DNA from: Paraconexibacter antarcticus
Lineage (GTDB): Bacteria; Actinomycetota; Thermoleophilia; Solirubrobacterales; Solirubrobacteraceae
Assembly (NCBI RefSeq): GCF_024220175.1
Contig: NZ_CP098502.1
Span: 1,240,001 to 1,304,000, forward strand
Reading direction: 5' to 3'
Length of the DNA: 64,000 nt
Within the stretch, counting starts at the first letter, position 1. Each line of letters begins with the position of its first letter. A program made the position numbers and the translations under genes. The notes under the pieces are model-generated. The model saw only the letters and a program-made list of their open reading frames with translations. It was not told the DNA's origin and searched no databases. Below, piece after piece: positions 36,824-48,005 of this stretch.

Positions 36824-37888
36824 ATGAGCAGCACGGACACGACGGCGGACCTCGGTCGGGAGACCGTCTCCGCGAACGACCCGACGGACCAGATCACGGA
36901 CGTCCTGGCGCTCCCGGAGCTCCTGCGCGACGCGCTGTGGAAGGTCGAGTCGGCCGGCCTGAAGGAGATCGACTCACCCGGCGGGATGGTCTTCGCCGGC
37001 ATGGGCGCGACCGCGACCGCCGGCCTGCTCGCGCGGGCGGCGCTCGCCGACCACGCGTCGCTGCCGATCCTGCCGGCGCGGGCGTACGGCCTGCCGGTGT
37101 GGACGACGCCGCAGACGACCGTGCTCTGCGCGTCCTACTCGGGTGACACCGAGGAGACGCTCGCGTGCTACGAGGCGGCCGGGGCGCTCGGCGCGCCGCG
37201 CGTCGTCGTGACCACCGGCGGCCAGCTCGCCGCCCAGGCCCGCGCCGACGGCGTCCCCGTCATCCCGGTCGCGGGCGGCCTCGCCGCCCCGAACGCCGTG
37301 GCGTACATGCTGGTCGCCGCCCTCGAGGTCGCCGCGCAGTGCGGCGCCGGGCCGCGGATGACGAGCGAGATCGACGTCGCCGCCGAGCACCTCGAGGACC
37401 TCGTCGTCGCGTGGGGCCCGGACTCGCCGGAGGACTCGGCCGCGAAGTCGCTCGCCCGCGCGCTCCACGGCTCGGTCCCGGTCATCTCCGGCGCCGGGTT
37501 GACGGTGCCGCTCGCCGTCCGCTTCAAGCAGCAGCTGAACCACATCGCGCAGACTCCGGCCTTCGCCGCGGAGCTGCCGGACGCCGACCACGCGGAGCTC
37601 GCCGGCTGGGCGGGGGCCGACACCCTCGGCCGCTTCAGCGCCGTCTTCCTCGACGACTGCGACACGCACCCCCGGGCGCAGGCCCGGCTCGCGCTGAGCA
37701 AGGAACTCATCGCGCCGCACGTCGTCGGCACGCACCTCGTCGCCACCCGCGGCCAGACGGCGGTCGAGCGCGTCCTGTCGCTCGTCCTCTTCGGGGACCT
37801 CGTCGCCCACTACTGGGCCGTGCTCTCCGGGGTCGACCCCGGGGCCGAGACGCCGGTCGAGATGCTGAAGGCGGACCTCATCAGCTGA
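36824..37888 (+). CDS. Bifunctional phosphoglucose/phosphomannose isomerase
   Basis: The 354-residue protein contains two SIS sugar-isomerase domains. The first includes GGMVFAGMGATATAGLLAR and the phosphate-binding ASYSGDTEET near 102-111. The second includes PVISGAG and the catalytic-type segments FKQQLNHIAQTPAF and HAELAGW. It matches the bifunctional PGI/PMI family that supplies fructose-6-P and mannose-6-P. The ATG at 36824 is chosen because the upstream part of the frame overlaps the previous gene. It probably feeds the GDP-mannose step next door. Confidence 0.88.
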   Translation: MSSTDTTADLGRETVSANDPTDQITDVLALPELLRDALWKVESAGLKEIDSPGGMVFAGMGATATAGLLARAALADHASLPILPARAYGLPVWTTPQTTVLCASYSGDTEETLACYEAAGALGAPRVVVTTGGQLAAQARADGVPVIPVAGGLAAPNAVAYMLVAALEVAAQCGAGPRMTSEIDVAAEHLEDLVVAWGPDSPEDSAAKSLARALHGSVPVISGAGLTVPLAVRFKQQLNHIAQTPAFAAELPDADHAELAGWAGADTLGRFSAVFLDDCDTHPRAQARLALSKELIAPHVVGTHLVATRGQTAVERVLSLVLFGDLVAHYWAVLSGVDPGAETPVEMLKADLIS

Positions 37889-37900
37889 GCTTTCCGCGCA

Positions 37901-37943
37901 GCGTGCGGTCTCGTCGGGGATATGCCCCCACGAGACCGCACGC
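37901..37943. repeat. Composite long hairpin after the isomerase gene
   Basis: GCGTGCGGTCTCGT (37901-37914) pairs perfectly with ACGAGACCGCACGC (37930-37943). Inside it GGGG-ATATG-CCCC forms a second stem after one C-C mismatch. It starts 12 bp after the stop and may terminate transcription, although no T-tract follows. Confidence 0.75.
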
Positions 37944-37981
37944 CGAGGCGGATGTGCCTGGACGCGGACGCCGTCCGCAAC

Positions 37982-38003
37982 CTTGACATAGACGTGGTAA
38001 GGT
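37982..38003 (+). promoter_or_regulatory. Promoter and imperfect dyad before the MerR gene
   Basis: TAAGGT (37998-38003) ends 12 nt before the ATG at 38016. It is overlapped by the dyad CTTgaCA-N6-TGgtAAG (37982-38001), which also contains TTGACA. The dyad matches the style of MerR-family operators and suggests autoregulation. Confidence 0.45.
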
Positions 38004-38015
38004 TTGCCCTGTCCA

Positions 38016-38372
38016 ATGGCCGGGTTGACCATCAACGAGGCAGCGGAGACCACGGGCTGGTCCCCGCGCATGCTGCGATACGTGGAGAGCGCCGGGCTCA
38101 TCGAGCCGCCGCGTTCCCCCGCCGGATATCGCCTGTACGGCCCTGAGGAGCTCCAGCGCCTGCGCACCCTGCGCCTGCTGCTGGAGGACCACGGGATCGG
38201 CCTCGGCGACGTCGGCTTCGCGCTACGCCTGCGCCGCGACACGGAACTCCGTGACGCGGTGGAGGCGTGGTTCGAGGCAGAGGTCACCCGCCCCGCGGAC
38301 ATTCCCGACAGCGCCTGGCTGCGCTGGGAGCAGGAGAAGCACCAGCGTCTCCTCGCCGCACTGGTCGACTAG
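38016..38372 (+). CDS. MerR-family transcriptional regulator (short)
   Basis: The 118-residue protein has a MerR winged helix at the N-terminus: LTINEAAETTGWSPRMLRYVE, then LIEPPRSPAGYRLYGPEEL, which is the standard HTH plus wing. A long helix follows, but no ligand-binding domain and no cysteine cluster of metal sensors. The ATG at 38016 is preferred to a TTG 4 codons upstream. It lies 71 bp before ahcY on the same strand, so it may control methyl-cycle genes, itself or both. Confidence 0.85.
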   Translation: MAGLTINEAAETTGWSPRMLRYVESAGLIEPPRSPAGYRLYGPEELQRLRTLRLLLEDHGIGLGDVGFALRLRRDTELRDAVEAWFEAEVTRPADIPDSAWLRWEQEKHQRLLAALVD

Positions 38373-38443
38373 CGGTGGCATCCGTTTTCCCGCACCTAGT
38401 CGTTCCAGCACTCACGTAAACGATCCAAAGGATCTCGCCGCAC

Positions 38444-39892
<1,449 letters not shown>

Positions 39893-39934
39893 CCGCCGGT
39901 AGACCGTGACGCGCTCGGCGACCAGGCAGGTCCG

Positions 39935-41206
39935 ATGACCTCGTCCGTCGCCGACGCGTCGCTCGCGGACGCGGGCCGGGACCGCATCGACTGGGCGGAC
40001 GCCCAGATGCCGGTCCTGCGCCAGATCCGCGAGCGGTTCGCGGCCACCCGCCCCCTCGAGGGGGTCGCGGTGGCCGCGTGCCTGCACGTCACCGCCGAGA
40101 CGGCGAACCTCGTGCGCACGCTGCTCGCGGGCGGCGCGCGCGTCGGCCTGTGCGCGGCGAACCCGCTCTCGACGCAGGACGAGGTCGCCGCGGCCCTCGC
40201 AGCCGAGGAGGGCGCGTCCGTCCACGCCCGCCGCGGCGAGGACATGGACGCCTACGTCGGCCACGTCCGCACGCTCGTGCAGGCCGAGCCGCACGTGACG
40301 CTGGACGACGGCGCGGACCTGCTGAGCGTCCTCCACGCCCGGCCCGCCGGCCTGCCCGACGGCTTCCTCGGCGGCACCGAGGAGACGACGACCGGCCTCG
40401 TGCGGCTGCGCACCCTCGAGACCTCCGGCGCGCTGCGCACACCGGTCCTCGCCGTCAACGAGGCGCGCACCGAGCGGCTCTTCAACGACCACTACGGCAC
40501 CGGCCAGTCGACGCTCGACGGGATCCTGCGCGCGACGAACCTCCTGCTCGCCGGGCGGACGGTCGTCATCCTCGGCTACGGCTTCACCGGCAAGGGCGTC
40601 GCCCTCCGCGCGCGCGGCGCGGGCGCCCAGGTCATCGTCTGCGAGGTCGACCCGATGCGCGCGCTCGAGGCGCGCATGGAGGGCTTCCAGGTCATGCCGG
40701 CGCTCGAGGCGGCCTCGCGCGGCGAGATCTTCATCACCGTCACGGGCGCTCCGGGCGTCCTCGGGACCGAGCACTTCCTCGCGATGAACGACGGCGCGGT
40801 GCTCGCGAACGCCGGGCACTTCGACGTCGAGATCGACCTGCCGGCGCTCGACGCCGTCGCCGTCGGCGGCATCCGCGAGGTGCTGCCGCTCGTCACCCAG
40901 TACGAGCTCGCACCGGACGGCGACGCCCCGCCGCGGCGGCTGAACCTCCTCGCCGAGGGCCGGGTCGTGAACCTCGCCGCCGGCCAGGGGCACCCGGCCG
41001 CCGTCATGGACATGTCGTTCGCGACCCAGGCGCTCGCGACCGAGCACCTCGTCCTCAGCGCCCGCGACGCCCCGCTGCGGCCGGGGGTCCAGCCGGTGCC
41101 CGAGGCGATCGACCGCGAGGTCGCGACGCTGAAGCTCGCCTCGCTCGGCGTCCGGATCGACACGCTGAGCCCCGCGCAGCAGCAGTACCTGCACCACTGG
41201 ACCTGA
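39935..41206 (+). CDS. Short AhcY-like paralogue with altered catalytic segment
   Basis: The 423-residue protein aligns with archaeal/Thermotoga-type SAH hydrolases, which lack the C-terminal KPDHYRY. The NAD motif GYGFTGKG is kept, as are His in ACLHVTAET, DDGADLL, GTEETTTG, AGHFDVEID and the late GHP. However, where AhcY has Thr-Lys...Phe-Asp-Asn, this protein reads TERLFNDHYG. The catalytic Lys is Glu180, the Asp is Asn184 and the Asn is Asp185. It may be a hydrolase with another nucleoside substrate (S-inosylhomocysteine is known for an archaeal member), or an inactive SAH sensor. Confidence 0.85.
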   Translation: MTSSVADASLADAGRDRIDWADAQMPVLRQIRERFAATRPLEGVAVAACLHVTAETANLVRTLLAGGARVGLCAANPLSTQDEVAAALAAEEGASVHARRGEDMDAYVGHVRTLVQAEPHVTLDDGADLLSVLHARPAGLPDGFLGGTEETTTGLVRLRTLETSGALRTPVLAVNEARTERLFNDHYGTGQSTLDGILRATNLLLAGRTVVILGYGFTGKGVALRARGAGAQVIVCEVDPMRALEARMEGFQVMPALEAASRGEIFITVTGAPGVLGTEHFLAMNDGAVLANAGHFDVEIDLPALDAVAVGGIREVLPLVTQYELAPDGDAPPRRLNLLAEGRVVNLAAGQGHPAAVMDMSFATQALATEHLVLSARDAPLRPGVQPVPEAIDREVATLKLASLGVRIDTLSPAQQQYLHHWT

Positions 41207-41256
41207 CCAACCCCGGGGCCCGCTCAGTCCGCGGACATCCCGCGACACCGGCTTAC

Positions 41257-41262
41257 TACGAT
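41257..41262 (+). promoter_or_regulatory. -10-like hexamer of the UGPase gene
   Basis: TACGAT ends 6 nt before the GTG at 41269 and fixes that start. Confidence 0.5.
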
Positions 41263-41268
41263 GCGGAC

Positions 41269-42678
41269 GTGCCGACCCCCGACGCGCTCACCGCCGCCGA
41301 GGCGAAGCTCCGCGGCTCCGGAGCCGCGGACGCCGCCGTGGACACCTTCCTGCGCCAGCTGGGCCGCGTGCTCCGCGGCGAGCGGGGCGCGCTCGCCGAG
41401 GCGGAGCTCGACCCCGTCACGAGCCTGGACGACGCCGAGGCGCTGCCCGCGGCCGGGGACGACGCCACCGAGGCGCTGCTCGGCGAGGCGGTCGTCATCA
41501 AGCTCAACGGCGGCCTGGGCACGAGCATGGGCCTCGACGGGCCGAAGTCGCTGCTCCCGGTGAAGGGGGAGCTGACCTTCCTCGACGTCATCGCCCGGCA
41601 GATCGTCCACCTCCGCGAGGAGACCGGCGCGCGGCTCCCGCTCGTCCTCATGAACTCCTTCGCGACGCGTGAGCCGTCGCTCGCCCGGCTCGCCACGCAC
41701 ACCGGGCTCGACCAGGACGTGCCCGCCGACTTCCTCCAGAACAAGGTGCCGAAGCTCCGCGCCGACGACCTGACGCCCGTCGAGTGGCCCGCGGACCCCG
41801 GCCTGGAGTGGGCGCCTCCCGGCCACGGCGACCTCTACCCGGCGCTCGTCGGGTCGGGGATGCTCGACACGCTCCTCGCGGCCGGGTACCGGTACGCCTT
41901 CGTCTCCAACGCCGACAACCTCGGGGCGACGCTCTCGCCGCGGCTGCTGGCGTGGTTCGCCGGCTCGGGCGCGCCGTTCGCGATGGAGGTCGCCGACCGG
42001 ACCGCGGCCGACCGCAAGGGCGGGCACCTCGCCCGCCGGCGCGGCACCGGCGGCCTCGTCCTGCGCGAGCTCGCGCAGACACCGGAGGAGGACCTGGATT
42101 CGTTCCAGGACATCACGCGCCACCGCTACTTCAACACGAACAACCTCTGGGTCGACCTCCGCGCGCTGCAGGCGACGCTCACCGCGTCGGGCGGCGTGCT
42201 CGAGCTCCCGCTCATCGTCAACGCGAAGACCGTCGACCCCAAGGACGCGTCCTCGACCCCGGTCCTCCAGCTCGAGACCGCCATGGGCGCGGCGATCGAC
42301 GCCCTCCCCGGTGCGGTCGCGATCCGCGTGCCGCGCAGCCGCTTCGGCCCCGTGAAGACCACGAGCGACCTGCTGACCGTGCGCTCCGACGCGTACGTGC
42401 TCCGCGACGACGCGCGCCTCGCGCTCGCCCCGAGCCGCGCCGGCGTCCCGCCGCAGATCACGCTCGACAGCGCCTGCTACAAGCTCGTCGGGGCGCTCGA
42501 CGAGCGCTTCCCCGCGGGGGCCCCGTCCCTCGTCGACTGCACCCGGCTCACCGTCGAGGGCGACGTCCGCTTCGGCGCCGGCGTCGTCATCCGCGGCGAG
42601 GTCGAGCTCCACGGCCCGCGGACGGTCGCGGACGGCGAGGTGCTCGGCTCGGGGCGCTACGCCGCGCCCGTCCCGTAG
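41269..42678 (+). CDS. Eukaryotic-type UTP-glucose-1-phosphate uridylyltransferase
   Basis: The 469-residue enzyme is of the UDPGP family (eukaryotic UGP type), not the bacterial GalU type. Motifs are KLNGGLGTSMGLDGPKSLLPV near 76-96, the nucleotide loop SNADNLGA near 211, FNTNNLWVDL near 288, and a C-terminal beta-helix end with FGAGVVIRGEVEL. It makes UDP-glucose for ugd and glycans. It starts at GTG 41269. The last 22 bases overlap the convergent ctaG-like gene. Confidence 0.92.
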   Translation: MPTPDALTAAEAKLRGSGAADAAVDTFLRQLGRVLRGERGALAEAELDPVTSLDDAEALPAAGDDATEALLGEAVVIKLNGGLGTSMGLDGPKSLLPVKGELTFLDVIARQIVHLREETGARLPLVLMNSFATREPSLARLATHTGLDQDVPADFLQNKVPKLRADDLTPVEWPADPGLEWAPPGHGDLYPALVGSGMLDTLLAAGYRYAFVSNADNLGATLSPRLLAWFAGSGAPFAMEVADRTAADRKGGHLARRRGTGGLVLRELAQTPEEDLDSFQDITRHRYFNTNNLWVDLRALQATLTASGGVLELPLIVNAKTVDPKDASSTPVLQLETAMGAAIDALPGAVAIRVPRSRFGPVKTTSDLLTVRSDAYVLRDDARLALAPSRAGVPPQITLDSACYKLVGALDERFPAGAPSLVDCTRLTVEGDVRFGAGVVIRGEVELHGPRTVADGEVLGSGRYAAPVP

Positions 42679-43475
42679 CGCTCCTCGCGCTCGTCCTCGC
42701 GGTCGGACTCGGCGAGGGCCTTGACGAACAGGTAGGCGAGCGCGATGCCCATGACGATCGACTGCTCGATCGCCATGACGGCGCCGGCGGTCGCCTGATC
42801 GTCGGACGCCGACAGGCCCCACACGCGCGGGGCGTGCTCGTAGAACGCGTACAGCGGGTCGGGCGCGAAGGTGATGGCGATCCCGAGCATGCCGACGAGG
42901 AGCTTCGTCACAAGCATGTACACGACCGGGCCGAAGGGGCCGATCGAGATGCGCCCGCGGATGGGGGAGAGCAGGTGCCACCAGTACAGCGTCCCGACGC
43001 TGATCATGCAGACGTGCTCGAACACGTGGATGCCCGAGTGCTCGAGCGCCGCGTCGTACAGGGCCGGGATGTGCCAGACCCACATGACGGCGACGTAGAG
43101 GACGACGGCGAGCGCCGGGTGGGCGAGCGGGCCGGCCGCCTCCTCCAGGCGCTGCATCCGCCGGGTCACCGGACGCAAAAGGACCTTCGTCAGCGACACC
43201 ATCAGGAGGATCGGGAAGACGTCGAGCAGTAGGACGTGCTGCAGCATGTGCATGGCGAAGACCTGGTCGGCGAGCCGGTCCACGGGGGAGAAGAGCGCGG
43301 CGACGGCGACGAGCATCGCGCCCGCGAAGGCGCACGCGCGGCCGGCGGGGGCGCCGCGCGCGCCGGCCGGGGACGCGCGAACCGCCCGCCAGCGCGTGCC
43401 GTAGGCGACGGACATCGTCGCGAGCAGCGCGGCCGCACCGGGCTCGAACGTCCACGAGGCATCGACGGCCGCCAT
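42657..43475 (-). CDS. CtaG-type cytochrome c oxidase assembly membrane protein
   Basis: The 272-residue protein has seven or so membrane helices and the caa3/CtaG family marks MHMLQHVLLLDVFPILL with paired His, WHIPALYDAALEH, and ISVGTLYWWHLLSPI. The His-rich helices suggest copper handling during CuA/CuB assembly. The ATG at 43475 is chosen; the frame continues upstream into low-complexity Arg/Pro sequence over the comF gene. No oxidase subunit genes are nearby. Its 3' end overlaps the UGPase gene on the other strand. Confidence 0.85.
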   Translation of the reverse strand: MAAVDASWTFEPGAAALLATMSVAYGTRWRAVRASPAGARGAPAGRACAFAGAMLVAVAALFSPVDRLADQVFAMHMLQHVLLLDVFPILLMVSLTKVLLRPVTRRMQRLEEAAGPLAHPALAVVLYVAVMWVWHIPALYDAALEHSGIHVFEHVCMISVGTLYWWHLLSPIRGRISIGPFGPVVYMLVTKLLVGMLGIAITFAPDPLYAFYEHAPRVWGLSASDDQATAGAVMAIEQSIVMGIALAYLFVKALAESDREDEREERYGTGAA

Positions 43476-43543
43476 CGGGCGATCATCGCACCGTTGCCTG
43501 GGCGGCGGCGCTGGGCCGGGCCGGCCGGGACCGCGGGCATCCG

Positions 43544-43599
43544 GAGCGCGAACGTCGATCATCCCCCGCTGGAGGGGGTGAGGATCGACGTTCGGCGCT
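43544..43599. repeat. Composite long hairpin between divergent ctaG-like and comF genes
   Basis: CGAACGTCGATC (43549-43560) pairs perfectly with GATCGACGTTCG (43583-43594). AGCGC/GCGCT pairs outside it after a one-base bulge. Inside, CCCCC (43563-43567) pairs with GGGGG (43574-43578). It lies between divergent starts, so it is more likely an operator or 5' element than a terminator. Confidence 0.7.
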
Positions 43600-43709
43600 T
43601 CCGAGGACACGGCTCGGTTTGCGCGGGTGCGAAGACGGCGCAGTCCCGACGCACTTCCGTCAGAGGAACGGGGTTGTGCCGTCGCAGGCGGCGGGCGCAC
43701 GATGGCGGG

Positions 43710-44396
43710 GTGCTCCGCGCGCTCACCGGCCTCCTCGCCCCGCCCGCGTGCCTCGCGTGCCGCGCGCCGGGGACGACGCCGCTGTGCGCCGCCTGCCGGC
43801 GGGCGCTGCGCGTCCTGCGGCCGGAGGCCGTCTGTCCCCGCTGCGGGCTGCCCCGGCCGTGCGACGGCGGGGGCGGCGGACGGGGGCGCGGCTGCCCGGC
43901 GGCGGACGCGCCGTGGGCCCGCGCGTGGGCGCCGGTGGCCTACACGGGGCCGGCGACCGCGCTCGTGGCGGCGCTGAAGTTCCGCGGGGCGCTGCCCTGC
44001 GCGAGCCTCATGGCCGCCCAGGTCGCCGCGCTCGCACCGCCGGGGCTCCTCGCCGGCGGGGTGCTCGCCCCGGTGCCGACCCATCCGGCCCGTGCCCGCC
44101 GTCGCGGCTACGACCAGGCGGACGTCCTCGCCTGCGCGCTCGCGCGGCGCAGCGGCCTCGCGGTCGAGGCGTGCCTCACCCGGGCGGGTCCGCGGTCGCG
44201 GCAGCTCGGCGCGGGCCGCGCCGAGCGGCTGCAGGACGGGCGGCTGCACCTGCGCTGCCGTCGCGCGCCGCCGTCGCGCGTCGTCCTCGTCGACGACGTC
44301 CACACGACGGGGGCGACGCTCCGCGCCGCGGCGGCCGCACTGCGTCGCGGCGGGGCCGCCGAGGTCGTCGCCGTCACCTGGGCGCGGACGCTGTGA
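43710..44396 (+). CDS. ComF-family phosphoribosyltransferase-like protein
   Basis: The 228-residue protein has an N-terminal zinc-ribbon region with CLAC, CAAC and CPRC cysteine pairs (about 14-50). It ends in a type I phosphoribosyltransferase domain with the PRPP motif VVLVDDVHTTGATL near 192-205. RRRGYDQADVLA is typical of ComF/GntX. The family takes part in DNA uptake or DNA processing, but its catalysis is undefined. The GTG at 43710 is the likeliest start; the frame is open upstream. GC is extreme even for this region. Confidence 0.85.
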   Translation: MLRALTGLLAPPACLACRAPGTTPLCAACRRALRVLRPEAVCPRCGLPRPCDGGGGGRGRGCPAADAPWARAWAPVAYTGPATALVAALKFRGALPCASLMAAQVAALAPPGLLAGGVLAPVPTHPARARRRGYDQADVLACALARRSGLAVEACLTRAGPRSRQLGAGRAERLQDGRLHLRCRRAPPSRVVLVDDVHTTGATLRAAAAALRRGGAAEVVAVTWARTL

Positions 44397-44493
44397 ACGC
44401 CGGCGAGCGGGGAGACCTCACCGGCCGCGAACGGGCGTTCCTCGCCACTTCTCGGCGCGTCGCGCGGGAGTTAGCACAAAAGTTGACGTGATG

Positions 44494-44523
44494 TTGACAC
44501 GGGGGTGTGACGAGCTCTACGGT
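44494..44523 (+). promoter_or_regulatory. Consensus-like promoter of hpf
   Basis: TTGACA (44494-44499) and TACGGT (44518-44523) are 18 bp apart. A second TTGAC begins 11 bp upstream at 44483. Unlike most genes here, hpf thus has a -35 element and a leader of about 30 nt with a good RBS. Confidence 0.7.
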
Positions 44524-44560
44524 CGTTGAGGACATCGGATCCCCGAACAGGAAGGACCTT

Positions 44561-44911
44561 ATGCAGATCGAGCTCAAGGGTCGCAACGTTCCGGTCACCG
44601 ACGACTTGCGCGAGCACGTCGAGAAGAGATTCCGAAAAATCTCGAACCAGGTCCCCGAAGTCGTGCGCATGGAGGTGGAGTTCGCGCACGAGAACAACCC
44701 TTCGATTGCCGAGCGCGAGTGCGCGGAGGTCACCCTCTATCTCAAGGGCAAGACCCTCCGGGCCCACGACCACGCTCGTGATCTGCATCACGCCATCAAC
44801 CTCTGCGAAGAAGAGCTCTGCCGCCAGGTGAAGCAGTACCGCGAGAAGCGCCGCCATCGGCGCGAGGCGAGGATCTCCGCGGCTGCAGGCCGCGTGCGCC
44901 CGGCGCTCTAG
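44561..44911 (+). CDS. hpf: Ribosome hibernation-promoting factor (short form)
   Basis: The 116-residue protein is an HPF/YfiA N-domain: MQIELKGRNVPVTDDLREHVEKR, the acidic/hydrophobic beta strands, and the basic helix KQYREKRRHRRE that binds 16S rRNA. It inactivates ribosomes in stationary phase. The C-terminal dimerisation domain of long HPF is absent. The ATG at 44561 follows AGGAAGGA by 6 nt; an upstream ATG in frame would include the promoter. secA follows after a structured spacer. Confidence 0.9.
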   Translation: MQIELKGRNVPVTDDLREHVEKRFRKISNQVPEVVRMEVEFAHENNPSIAERECAEVTLYLKGKTLRAHDHARDLHHAINLCEEELCRQVKQYREKRRHRREARISAAAGRVRPAL

Positions 44912-44952
44912 GCGCCCGCGCACCCGCCGCCAGGCGGCACCAGACCCAAGCC

Positions 44953-44992
44953 GGCCTGCCCGGCCGGCCGGGGATTCACGTCCCCGCAGGCC
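44953..44992 (+). terminator. Nested hairpin after hpf
   Basis: GGCCTGC (44953-44959) pairs with GCAGGCC (44986-44992) and encloses GGGG (44970-44973) with CCCC (44982-44985). It is the first of two adjacent structures between hpf and secA. Confidence 0.55.
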
Positions 44993-44993
44993 A

Positions 44994-45020
44994 CCGCCGC
45001 GCGACCAGGTCGCGCGGCGG
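44994..45020 (+). terminator. 13-bp near-loopless palindrome before secA
   Basis: CCGCCGCGCGACC and GGTCGCGCGGCGG flank a single A. Cruciform or very tight hairpin formation is possible. It ends 65 bp before the secA -10 box. Confidence 0.65.
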
Positions 45021-45085
45021 ACCGGCCCACTCGGACCCGTTCGCCCCGCCGCACCGGCGTGCCCCGGCGTCCCGATATCTCCGTC

Positions 45086-45091
45086 TACACT
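45086..45091 (+). promoter_or_regulatory. -10-like hexamer of secA
   Basis: TACACT ends 6 nt before the ATG at 45098, so the secA mRNA should be leaderless. Confidence 0.5.
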
Positions 45092-45097
45092 CAGCCC

Positions 45098-47944
<2,847 letters not shown>

Positions 47945-47952
47945 CGCCCGTG

Positions 47953-47990
47953 CCCGGCGCACGGCCGCGCTAAAGCGCCGTGCCGCCGGG
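47953..47990 (+). terminator. Hairpin after secA
   Basis: CCCGGCGCACGGC (47953-47965) pairs with GCCGTGC-c-GCCGGG (47977-47990), 13 bp with one bulge, 9 bp after the stop. Confidence 0.6.
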
Positions 47991-48005
47991 GCCGATGCAG
48001 GCTCC

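Noticed and set aside
37922..38146. Small plus-strand frame between the isomerase and MerR genes
   Set aside because: It begins in the hairpin loop and runs over the MerR HTH in another frame.
38373..38443. Possible SAH riboswitch before ahcY
   Set aside because: The 71-bp gap lacks the conserved SAH-aptamer blocks and long helices; only a weak RBS is seen.
45059..45097. Longer SecA start
   Set aside because: The extra 13 codons cover the -10 hexamer, and family N-termini match the ATG at 45098.
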